From contig QEYB01000412.1 in the NCBI GenBank assembly GCA_017562135.1, positions 62,001-126,000 on the forward strand: DNA of 64,000 nt, written 5' to 3'. Both the position numbers and the translations under genes were made by a program. Every line of letters starts with the position of its first letter. Positions within the stretch are counted from its first letter, which is position 1. Positions 22,561-34,600 of this stretch are shown one piece after another. The notes below the pieces were generated by a model. The model was not told the DNA's origin. It was given only the letters and a program-made list of their open reading frames with translations, and did not search any database. Source of the stretch: Dipylidium caninum. Lineage: Eukaryota; Platyhelminthes; Cestoda; Cyclophyllidea; Dipylidiidae.

Positions 22561-23317
22561 ATTTATCCAGATGGATAAAGTCCTACATGAAGGCCGTACG
22601 TGCCGTAGAAGGAGACAATCACACTTCTGATGGAGTCATATCACTTGCTAAATGTCGGTACTCGTCCGAAGGGTAGGAAGAGAAGCTGGTAGGGCAAGTT
22701 AGAAGGGGCTTCCCTGCATTCGCCTTCAGCAGGCTCTTATTGGACTCGAAAGGAACTAGATCTCTTCTACTTTGCGCATCGTGCCACCCTGCGATATTGC
22801 AGAGCCGAGAAGACTTGCTCGTGCCCCCTTGCATGAGCGCATTCCCTGTTCCTCTGCCTCACCAACCCTGAGAGTAGAGCAATAGCCAAGATTGCCTCCT
22901 TGTGTCTGCGGCATTCTCAAGTCAGTGGAGAGGCAGGAGGCAGGCGGGCGAGGGCAGAGGGTGTCCCTTACCTCCGCCACGTAGCCAAAACCCGAGACAT
23001 GATTCCTTCGACTAAGTGCTACGTCATGAACAAACTCGGAAGGCAGTAAAAAAAGCATAAACGAGGACGTGGAAAAGAAGCGCAGCTTTCAACGAAGAGC
23101 CACTCTCGCTTGCGGAGAAATATTTGCACAGTTCAAACATCCAAATCGTCGTGATTCTAACTTCAGGCAGCACACAGGCCAGAGGAGCCACTTGTCGCAT
23201 GAGATTAGTCGGCACGGTGTGCGTGGCTCAATGAAAATATAATGGCTCACCCGTTCAACCCTATCCCGCGCTCAGTCCCGAGGTTATCTACAAGGAGCTG
23301 TGACCTTGTGCAGCAAA

Positions 23318-23355
23318 CAGTCTTCCTTAGGGGACACTTGCAAGGCATAAAAAGG
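23318..23355 (+). promoter_or_regulatory. Core promoter of the intact secreted-family gene
   Basis: A 20-bp box, CAGTCTTCCTTAGGGGACAC (23318-23337), is followed 8 bp later by the TATA-like CATAAAAAGG (23346-23355), 36 bp before the ATG. The same box and TATA pair precede other family copies at 5.9, 11.75, 14.38 and 18.6 kb, which argues for a real, family-specific promoter. Confidence 0.55.
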
Positions 23356-23390
23356 GGCACAACATCTCGGGGGGTCGGTTACAACCAGAG

Positions 23391-24229
23391 ATGGAGTGGA
23401 ATCCACTTGCCTCTCACCTCCTTCCATCCTACTTCACCCTCCTCCTCCGCTTTTATCTCGTCGTCTTTCTCATCACGGATATTCACGCTTGCACATCCCA
23501 GGATAACGATTCGTTGTTCTTCATATACGTGGATGTTCCTCCCACAAGTATCGTCCATTTTCTCTTCGATTCACGTATTTTGTAGGACTTAAAAGCCCAA
23601 CCGCTACCTCACTACATATTTCTGTTGCAGGTGTTTGTCCCAATCCCCAATGTGGATATAAGGAGATGAATGAGAATGTGGAATATCTGCTGGCGCAGAG
23701 TTTCAAGGCGCTGAGAATTCGGAGGAGATACCAAAACGAGACGTGGAAAGGCAACACCGCCACAGTCTCATGGAAATCGAACTGCACGCTCTCTGTCAAA
23801 TCCCTCTTACAATTCGACTGTTTAGTCAACTGGCACGATCTTCACTTCGACTACTCCATCGTGAGGACTGAAGAGCCCGGGTAAGCGAGTGGATCTCCTC
23901 CACTCCACGTTTCATCTAGCTGCGCAGTGTCGGATTTTACGTTCGACTCTCTTTACCCCTTAACCAGGGTCATCTATGGACTCTCCAAGGCCTATTCCAT
24001 CTTCGACCTCGACGCCATGCTCACGGTGAAACTGAGGCACAACGGCGTAATTGGCATTTCCCGTGTCACCTTCCTTCACAGCGAAGTGACAGCCAAGCAC
24101 CGTCTGGTGAAGTATGAGGATGATCAACTGCGCAACGTCCTCCTATTCGGCCTGCGCGCCGCTATTCTCCAATTCAAATGTTACACGAACCTTCGAAAAT
24201 ACATACTGTCAAGTATCTCTGACGTGTAG
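23391..24229 (+). CDS. Small secreted protein, intact member of a local three-exon family
   Basis: I do not recognise this family. Exons: 23391-23574, 23631-23880 and 23968-24229, joined in phases 1 and 2 to give 231 residues. Exon 1 encodes a hydrophobic signal peptide (LLLRFYLVVFLITDIHA) after a short N-terminal stretch. Exon 2 starts with a CPNPQC motif and contains W-K-N and DCLVNWHDLHF motifs plus N-glycosylation sequons (NET, NCT). Exon 3 holds LTVKLRHNGV and HSEVTAKHRLV motifs and ends at TAG. The introns are only 56 and 87 bp. A TATA element lies about 40 bp upstream. This is the only copy in the window without a frameshift or stop; it served as the template for recognising the relics. 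Likely exported by the classical pathway; function unknown. Confidence 0.65.
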
Positions 24230-27200
24230 AATGAAGATGGCTTTGCCATGCGTGAAATCGTCTTGTTCTGCCCACTCCCGAGAAATGTTGTCCACCAGGC
24301 CGCTTTTCCAAATTAGAAAGTTTTGGAGAGCAGAGACGGGGACAAAAGCCGAAGAGTGTTGCGTGCTTTCTCGACGAAAAAACTGACTGTAAAGCCCAGC
24401 AATTTGTGGCCCCGGGGGGGGTGGGTGGAAGGAGCAGAGACGAGAGTGGAGAGGAGCGGAGCGGAGTCAGTTCCAATTGCTATTATGCACCAACATTATC
24501 AAAATGTTCTTTCCTACAGTATTTAAATAGTCAAATATGCAGACTGGATAAGGTGTTTTTTTACGAGACATCACTCAGTTGTTTAATTCCTCTCTACCCT
24601 TCGTTGACGTGTAGGCAAATTGTTAACGATCTCTCAAAGGCCGCAACTTTGACCTGTCTTTGGGGGATGTCAACTAGCCGAGGCTGATGGCGGGTCTTTC
24701 TGGCCCATGCATTCCTGTAACCTTCATTTTCGACTTCCCTCCGCGCACACCGGTCCAACTTACTAACTGATCGACTCTCCATTCATTGACACCACGGCAC
24801 ATGAATTGGTTCATTCGGTTCCGTAAGAATGTTTCATTCGCTTCGGCACTTGACCGAGGAATAGGGAAAAATTGTCCACTCTACTCCATTCAATGCCAAG
24901 AGGTTGGGAATCCAAACAACGTGAATGTTTCCCAGTAAAACGCATGGTGGCTTGAAGGATTGCAGAAACTCATCATCTACCATGAGAGTCGAGAAGTTCA
25001 CAAGGAAGGGGTCCACTCGCGGTAGGAGCCTGTAAATGACTGCGCACAGAAGTTTGTAACGGGAATCTTGTCTTCCAAGTATTTACTCATTTCTCCACGT
25101 TGTCAAGAAGTTAGCTCGTGCCGTCAACCTGGGGGAGGACACAGAAACTCACCCAGTCCACATTCCACGTGGGGAAAAGGCATCTCGTTGCCTCGACAGG
25201 TCTTCTTTCGTCCTAATACCGCTTGTCTCGGATGTGTCCATTCATTTGCACCAAATGCAGTGAGTGACAGAAAACTGTTTTTCGTCTCCGCCCCTCAACT
25301 TCGTCCCCTTCCTCTCTCTGTTTATCATGCCTCTCCTTTCCTTTCTCCTGCAAATGTCCTCAACACTTCACAATGGCATTTATTAAGCAGTCTCCTACTT
25401 AAACAGAGTAATCACCCTTTTTTGCCCTCATCGGCACCTTTCACCACAATTGATCGGGGCGGTGCGTAGGGGGTTGGGGCGACCAGCGGAGGAGCCATCA
25501 GTCGCAGAAACAAAAAGGCGGAAGTGGATGGAGGACTTCCGTCCACAATGAAGACACTCCCAAAATAAGGCCAATTAGATTCTTTTTAAGCGCTGACTGA
25601 GTTTCGCTTCGCCCACTCGTCCCCGAGGTGGCATCCTTTGGAAGGAAGAAGAAGCTCGACAACCGAAGTGGACGAAGCATTTGGTCGTCTTGTGAAAACC
25701 TGTAGGAGAAGGTTGCCGAGGAGTACTGGCCGAGTGTCATTTCGCGGAATAACCGTGTAGAGGGCGCGCTAAACACGTCCGCTCACGGCCGATTATTTCC
25801 CTCAAATTCCAGTCTCCTAATTATTGCTTGAGTAGTAAAATTATTACTGGCATGGGAATTAAAGGTGTGGAATGTCAGTCATGTGGTGATTGTAGACGAT
25901 TTAATCACGCGGTGGAGAATTGACAAACGCCACTTCGGAGGGAATCGGGAGGAGGCCTGGAAGTGGCCGAGTGGACAATTAGCGCCTCGAGTACCACTGT
26001 CACGATGTTCCACTTCGCCCAACCCCTAGTCGGATTGATGAGCGATCTGCAGCCCTTCACCGTCACCTCTACGCCGAAGCCGTCTACTTTACTCAACCCA
26101 TAGTCAAACACATAGTTTCCATGCAAGTCAGTGACGCGAACTGCGACTCACCAACCTAATTCAAGTACACACAGGACTGTTAACATTTGTAGGCTCGGAA
26201 AATGCTGGGAAGGACGGACGGACAATTTAGGAGGTAGTCAAGGCCAGGAAGCAGAAGAGCTGTCAGTTAAAATGGTCTTTCTGCAGTCAGCCTGGCGGTC
26301 AATTGAAGATTAACTTGACTTGAGGAGGCTTCGACTTCATTGCTACAGTTACCAGATGAACTGCCGCTCCGGCACTTAGGCGTAAATAGTTCAGAGCCAG
26401 CGCGTCCATACTGTGGTAGCAGACGCATCTACCAAGTCTTTCGGCTCCACAACGAGGCGTAGGAGGCCTTGAAATAAGCTTTTTGGCGTCGTGTCTTCTC
26501 CAGCCGGAGGTTGACAAGTAGCTCTCTGATGTCGGATCGTACACTTCCTCCGAATTTCTTCGAAGAGTTAGTGTAATATGATGCCAAAGATCCTGCGAGT
26601 GGGTGAAACGTGAATTGCTGCGCCTTGTTGTGATAACTCTTGCCGAAGGCACAAGTGTACATTTTATTCTGCCTTTGTTCCGTGGGTGGCACAGAGGCTA
26701 AAGAAGCCATGTCGAAAACGCACTTTCTCCGAGAGAAGAACTGTTACATGTCTGAAGTAGACCTTTGCCCGAGGGTGTCGATCACTTTACACCGATGAAC
26801 TTCTCCATCTACTGGGGCACGAGTCTCCCTCTTCAGACGAAAGTGACAAAGGAGATCAGAGATCCTTTTAATCATTCAATATTTAACTCGTATATGTTAC
26901 ATTTTTCGTTTTTGGAGACAGTCATTCACCCACAAGACATACGTGGTTTCCCCGGTTCCTTCCGCCTGCCACTTGCAGTCATTGCGACTTCCCGCCATCC
27001 GCTGAGACGGAGGACTGTCCTCGCCACCGAGGTCAAATTTCCTATTAACTTTAGGCTATGAAGGAGAACGACAAGGCGTTTTACCCAACTTTCAGTTCCG
27101 AATTAGCTCAGAGCTATCGAGGCATTCTAGTGGTCATTCTGTGGCATTTAGAGGTCTGAATTTTTATTTTTGATTATATTTTTTGTTAAGAGAGTTAGAT

Positions 27201-28654
27201 GATGCCTCAGACCTCCATAGCGCTAGTCTAAATGAAGCTCCGTATCCTTCCGCCTTCTCTATTGTCATCCTCGACACTGAGTCGCCCTTATTCCATCCCG
27301 TGGACGTTGACGAAGTGTCTAGCACATGGAGCGTAGTTTCAAAGGATGACCGTAGAGAAAAGTTAAGACAACCTGTCAGAGGTCGGAGCAGGTGAACGAA
27401 CCTTGTGATCCTATTTTCCTCCACTTCAGGACACTGCATTTTGTCAGCGTGTCTAAGATGTCGTCGCAAAACGCAGTGGAATAAAAAATAGCTCATCTGA
27501 CACATTAACTCAAACACTTCCACTGAAGCAAAGGGTTCAATAATTAAGGAGATGCTGAGAAAAAATTGGCTTACATATATGGTAGAAATGCACGTCATAA
27601 AGTAACTCCCATGTTTGCGCTTTGAAATAAGGTGAATTAGTTTATTTCGAAGTGTAAGTCATTTTAATTCTCATCTTCCAGTGTCGCTTCGGGTGGGAAT
27701 TCTTCTGTTCACACCTGATTTGTTTATTCACTTGAATAACCTTCGGGAGTCATTAAAACCCCATGGATCTGACATTAACATTTTTCAGTGAAGTACCCAT
27801 GCCATTTTCGCTGGATTACATTATTTTTTTCAAGTAGTGCCTGAATGAACTAAAATATTCAATTAGGTAGTCTCAAGATCAAGATTGAGGATTTTCTCTG
27901 CTTCCCAAATACGCCTTAGCTACTGATTGCGTAGCCATTAATACTGGCTAATAAGTCGCTTTTGGACGGAAACACCTTAATGTTTTTTTTCTGAGTTTAA
28001 GAGGACTTTGATAAATGTGACAGAACCTCGGGTCCGAACATAACACTCTCCAGCATGATATTGAATGCTCCGATGGTTGCGTGCCACATAGGAAATGTGC
28101 GACGATATGGCCTTCCGGTGGTCACTTCCCAGACCTCATTTGGGATTGGCTGGCCAAGTTGACCAATCAGAGATGAAGAGAGGTCTGTTGAAATGCGGCC
28201 ATCGGAGACACCAAAGCACATCCACTGGGGGAAGCGAGGAACGAACGAATGCACAGAACACGCCAGTGCAGCAAAAAATTAGCTGATGATACTCTTCACG
28301 CAATCGGGTATGATTGTCTACCTCTCCTACTGGATTATGAGTTAGTATTTATGCGCAACTGAACTTCAGAGCAGACCGATTAACAACCATCCTGTGTCCG
28401 TAATTGCTCTAGTCTCTTGTACTATAAGGTTCCCGATTGCTTTTTTGTTGTCTTATCCCTAATTCCATTTCTGCCGCTGCTTCTCAAAATGGCGCCGTAA
28501 TATATACTTTATGGGAAGATAAACGAATTATTTTGATTTACATTAAGTGACTGGCGCCATATCCATTCACAGCAGCGATTCCATCTTCACCTCGATATAT
28601 AATGGTTCGCTTGCACAGCGAAATCCCCTCATTCGAACTCTCCCATCCCCGAGC
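24230..28654. other. Intergenic stretch between the repeat block and otopetrin A
   Basis: The repeats of the left block stop near 24.2 kb. An open frame at 27183-27395 (SIVILDTESPLFHPVDVDEV) ends near a CAGAG|GTCGGA site and might be an upstream exon, but this cannot be shown. A G run lies at 24412-24420. Confidence 0.35.
26429..26710 (-). other. Unassigned minus-strand open frame
   Basis: ATG at 26710 opens 93 codons with ordinary protein composition (KMYTCAFGKSYHNKAQQF, RELLVNLRLEKTRR). An overlapping minus frame (26652-26299, 117 codons) is also open. No recognisable family, no splice partners. Confidence 0.25.
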
Positions 28655-31600
28655 ATGGCCTCCGAGCCCTCGCTCGCCACCCAGTACGTTCCATTCCGAA
28701 CGCGAATAATGTCGCTTTCTACCCCACTTAGGCAGCAGTTTCACCACCTCCAATTATTGTTTCACAAGCACCCTGTCTTTAGTCCGCGGCCAGGTTTAGG
28801 TAGAATTTGCTCTTATAAGCCAAAAGGCGAAGAAGATGTGCAAGTAGCCAAAAGTGAGGAGGTTCGAGAGGCTATTGAAACCACTTATTATGTCTCAAAC
28901 GTCTTCCCTTTCAGCTATTCAAGCATCGCCTTCGCCAACTATGACATAAAGGATAAGAGGTGAGTCCAATCCCGGCCGCACGACTCTACCACTACCCAAC
29001 ATTCTCATTCCGCGATATTCTACCACGAATCCCCTCCACTTAGGCTTTAGTCTGCCCCCGAACTGGGGTTTAGTTGTCCTCACAGCGCTGGAAGGTGAAA
29101 GAAATTATCTCGTCTATTTTACTTTATGTAGAACATCAGTCATTTCCTCTCTTCTCATCCTCTTCGCAATTGTCGAATGTGTCGTCTCCTTCGTCCTCCC
29201 AATTGTCGACGCATTTGGACAGACAAAACATCTGCAACACAAATTTTACCTCGAGGTATAGTTGAGTTACCTTCTCCTACCAACATCCACTCACCTTTGA
29301 ATCTTTTTATTTTTTTCTTTTGTTTAATAATTTGCATCTCATGATTTGTTTGTGTGGGCCGCGGACCACCCAGGGAAGAGAGACATTTAACGGCTATTAA
29401 TGAGAATGTGGTGGAGACAACGGGAAACATAGAGGCAATGGGCTGCTTCGTGATAATAGCCACACCGTAAGAGCCAATTGTTAGTGTATTATTCTTCTAT
29501 ATTTTTGTTTTTTTCTGTGGTTTGGGTACAAAGAAGCCGGATGTTTCAATGGAAGGGACGAACCTGTTTGACCTCTCTTCCACTTGACATGGAATTTCCC
29601 TGAACCCCATTTTAATCCTTCAAGGAAAAAGTCGTAAGACGAAGGAGGCCATCCCTCTCTCTCCTCACTTCTTTCTCCCTCATTTATTCACTTTAATGTG
29701 CGCCAGCACCGCTGTCTTACACCTCGAGGCGGTCGAACCGGGCGTGGGAGGTGGAATGTGGGCCAGGAATTCGAGACCCTCGAGTTGTAGGGCAGTGGGA
29801 GGCTGTTATCCATCTCCAACGACCCCCATTCCTCCGTTAATTTCCTCTGACTGAAAAAATGGCTACTTATAAGCGAGAGATTATATAAGGGAAAGTGATG
29901 GAGGAATTTGTGCGTTTGTATGTTATGTTACCTGGGATATTAGACGAAGGGGTCCACAGAAAAGCCGACCCGGGTGGGCATTGGGGCTGCGACGACTTTT
30001 CGTGTATAGCTAAGCCGTATAACTGCCACTGAAACCACACTTTTTGAGATATTTCACATCCCCTTTCTAGATATTCCGTCTAATCCAATTTACTGCCTCG
30101 ATAACAGCTCTGGGTTACTTGCAAGCCCTCATAGCCTACTATGAAAGGCGACTGAAGGACGAAGGTTCCTTGCTTTGAGCAGAAGAGGACAGTTGATGAA
30201 GACGCCACGGCTGTCAATCAACTTAACTCGGTGAAACTCGAGGAGGAGGGAAGTAATCTGGACTTTATTGAGGAAGGCAGTTCTACCGACCCGTCCCCAG
30301 GGGGTAAGGGGATTCTTTCTCGTCACTGCCTCTTGATAAAATTATTATTATTACGATGAAGGCCTTCAGAGTAATTGGGAATGACAGAATTTTTTTATAA
30401 CACGCAAGTCGAAGACCCTCTTACCATGAATTCATTACAGAGCTACTTAGGTTGGCGACAATTTCTTGATCACCCCTGTGACACCTTTTAGGCACACAGA
30501 ACGACCATCTTGACTGTGGACGCAGGAAAGGAGACGATGCTGAGACTCCGGCCAAGACGTTTATCCTGCGACACGCCTACCTAGGCGTTCAGGAGAGGTC
30601 CACGTCTGAGGTAAGCTTCGGTCCCTTTGAACGCGTCGAGAGTCTGACTGCCCCGGCTACTACAAGGGCAAAATTTTATCCTCGTTCAGATCACCTCCGA
30701 CCCGGTTGATGGCCCATTTTCACCGCGTCCGATTAATTTGGTCACACGAAATCTCACCGTTAAACGAAGGATTATTATTACTGGAAGGATTTTTGGCGAC
30801 AGTAAAGACTTGGACACGGCAAACAATCCACCCTTCATCGAGGGCGAGAAGGACAACAATCTCTACCTTCGACTGGGCGCTGTTGGTGAGGTGTATTGTG
30901 CCTTGAGTGGATTGACAATGGGGCATTATGGGACCATATTAAATTGGGGTGTCCGTCAAATACGGTAATTTAGCCAAAGGACAACAGTATGGGGATTGGA
31001 AATAGACCTTGAACAGGGGATTTCCATTTAACCTCCTTGTTTCCCAGCCTCAGGCACCGAGGATACGAGGTGGAAAGAGAATTCCGCCTCGAGAATAAGA
31101 GGTTAAGTCATGCTTCTCTACACTTTTTCCTTTTATTTTGGCAGTTTTTGGATTCGGCGCAATGATTATTGACGGCTTTCGTGTGGCCGATCAATTTGAC
31201 ACATCAAACGCCGCCTTGTCGTGTCACAGCATCCTCTGGATTCCAGTTAATGTCGTCCACGCTGTTTACCTCTTTTGGCAGACGTACTTCCTCTTTAAAT
31301 ACCATCGGGTGGGTATTCATCCCCTTGCTTTTGTTTTAACTAACCACACAACTAACGCAAGTTTGCTTCCGAACATACTTAACATAATAGGTTGTCAAAT
31401 TTTCCTTTTTTTAAAATATCGTTTGATGAACTATCTGCTCTAAACGCCGACTTTTTTATCCATTTGGCCATATTCTCTTCATTATCGTCTTTCTTATCTT
31501 TACCCACCACTGTCCCGCCCACGTGCGCAAAATTAACTCTTCCTGGGCGAAAAGACTGACGATGAAGCCTTTCTGATGGTGTATGTCACTTTTGGCAACC

Positions 31601-34600
31601 CATCGGGTATGGAAGAAGTCCGTGAGAAGCCTTACCTCTATCCTTTTTCTCTTCCTTGCCTTTTACAACTTCATACGACATTGAAAAAGGTTTCAAACGC
31701 CTTGACAACTCAAAAAATTGCAGTGTATTCTAGTGAGTGTGGACGAAATCTTGCGGAATGTACAAAATTCCTCTACTACATGGACTAACAACACGTGTAA
31801 CTTATAACTCCCCAAATGAAAATAATAATTTTTTATTTTCTCAAATCTCATGTAACTAAACAAATAGTAGAGCATTTGCTTCCACTGATCTGGAGGGGGG
31901 AGATTCCTGAGAAGATCCTAATTCAAGGTATTTTTGTCCTCAAATCTTTTCTTACATGGCGTCTTTTGCAGTCCACTGGTGGACTCGACTACCTCAACAT
32001 CAAAGTGGGTTATTTTAAAGGTTTAAAACACACTCAGCATTCCATGTTGTAACTCGAACGACTTTGCTGCCTTGAACGCCCATTAAGCTGACAGTTATAG
32101 GATCAGTGTTGCACGTCAAGTCATTTATTTTCTGTGATGCTATTGAAAGCATAATTCTTGACGCTATATAGACGTGGTAAAAATAAATAAAGTCGTTCTT
32201 AAAGCACTGAGGTGTCCAAACTAGGGAGCAACGAGAGGTTGCAACAAATAAAATTGTGAGAGGAGGAGGGAAATGATAGACTGAGTGTCGATTTCCTCGC
32301 CCGAGGATGCCACTTTCAAATGGACAATTTGCTTCTACTCAAAGTCCAGGCCCCACTCTACTTAGCAGGAAAATCTCACTCCGATGCAGGAAACAACTTT
32401 GTTCCGAAGATCTACATCTTTAACACGTATCCTCCCTATGGATTTCAGGGGAGAATAGACTTGGTTAACATGTCCACAGCTCAGATCCTTGTACACATTT
32501 TTCGGTGCATTCTAGGCCTCTTAAGTACTTTGATATATGTATTATAATTCTTTCACTCACTAATTGTTCGCCTTATGCGTTATATATGCAAATGTGAAAG
32601 ATAACATCAAGAGAAGTCACCAACTCGATTGCCCAACTCTTTTCCGAACAATATAAAGATTTAGTAGTCTTGTGTTTTAACAACGCTGGTTGAAATCATG
32701 CGAAAGCCTTCCAGTAAAATTACTCCACCCACTTTGTCTTATTACGCACCAGAAATTTATGAATTTTACGACTGTCAGATCGAATTTTTAACATCACAAA
32801 ACCCTTTGCCTTGGTGTATGCATAGAAGAGATTGTTCTTCATTCCCTTCTATTGTTCATATGAAATTCCACTGAAAATTCTTCAATACAGAAAAATGACT
32901 TGTAAATGTTAGTTAAAAAAATTCCCACTTACAGGTGATATTCAACGTGCAAAAGTTTCTTATTCGCTTCATTCTGAGCCACATGACGGTGGTGAACCTG
33001 GGGCAGTGGCTGGGCAGTGTGGTGCAGGAGGTCATTGTGTCAGACGACGAAGAAGGAATTGTCTTTGCGCAAAGTCTCGTTCTTAATTATTCCACCTCAA
33101 GACTTCCTCCACAATCCATCGGTTTAAATTCAACAAAGGAGCCTCTGCGTGAGCATTTCGTGTTTTTTTCCTTATGACAAGATTCTATGTAATTAGGATT
33201 TTTCCTTTCATTCTGAGAAGGACTCACAATTTTTCGTGTACCCAAAAAATTATCCACTCAAGCCCTGACACTAATATTAACCGTCAACTTTCAAAATTAC
33301 TTATTTTCCCAACGCCCTTTTAATAAACCTACAATCAATGCGTCAAATCGCAAAAAGAGGATTTTGGAAAGTTTAAATAGGAACTGCATGTGTTTACGTG
33401 GTTATTATAGTTAGTCGTAGAGTGATGTAGCCGCATTTCTGAAAATTCGCTTAGTGATTGTAAGACGACAGAGAGTTTAACCCATTAACCTCTCGCCCCC
33501 GCTACTTTTATTAAGTATATGGTAGTTTTCAAGTCGGTTTCAAAATTTCAAGGACGTTTGTCCGAATGGTTAACACCCAAGTAGTTGCATTAAAGTGGCC
33601 ACCACGCATTTTCGCTTACCTAGAGAAATGGCCATGAGATATGAGGTCAGGTTGTGTTATTGCAATTTATAATTTTTACCTAACTGGAGTCTTGAGGCAT
33701 TGTTTAACTTTTTTATTGACGACAAGATACACGTTTAAAATCTTTACGGCATCAAATTAGTCTCTTGATTACTAATGATACGATAAATATGCCATGGATT
33801 TATCATTGGACGGATGCGTTAATGCAGTGATTTGGTCTTTTGGCTGTCAGACGGCGGAAGTAGTAATTGTAATGCCAACTCGATAAACGTGCCGTTTTCT
33901 CTGACCAATCGGGATTGCGACGGGTTTTGTGAAACCGAACTGATCATTTTGACAGAGACTTTCAGTCAAGAGTGAAATTAAACCTGAGGGTGACTTAAAG
34001 CCCACTACTTGCTACCTGGAGGTGATTTCTTCAGTTCATAACTAAGTCGTATCGGACATAGTTACGCAACCCAATTTAGACAAGGAAACACTCATCTTCT
34101 TCTCGAGCTCAGTTAATTGAATAGTCCTGTTGAAAGGTAGTCACAAGGATTCTTTCATGTGAATGTAACAGGTCGGCGGTATTTCATTACAGATTCCCTT
34201 TCAGTTCCACAGAATCTATATATAATTTCATGCTACCCCCATCTACCATCGAATTTCTCTCAGATGTGTCGCATTTAAGGATTTTTCCTCTAAACACGCT
34301 TTGAGTTTGTGTTTTCTCCGGACGCCAGGTATCAGAGACTAAGTTACTTTACTATAACGCTGCATCTCTTCTGCCATTAAGTGTAAATTCAATTTGTTAG
34401 TCGGATAATCCACGAATCATTAGGGCATTCTTGACGCATTTCTCGTCTTTTATCGCGTCTCTTTATTTAATGCAGCAAAGGGAAAGAAAGTGTGTCCTCT
34501 GACACATAATAGGACAGTTGTTTAAATGGCCATGCTATTAGCCACCAACGTCGTCCTAGAGTGCTCAACCGGCGCTCTTTAAATTTTCATCACCTACCCC

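Noticed and set aside
32320..32547. A plus-strand open frame with a hydrophobic end in an otopetrin A intron
   Set aside because: The flanking exons at 31145-31308 and 32935-33148 join in phase without it, and paralogue B has no counterpart.
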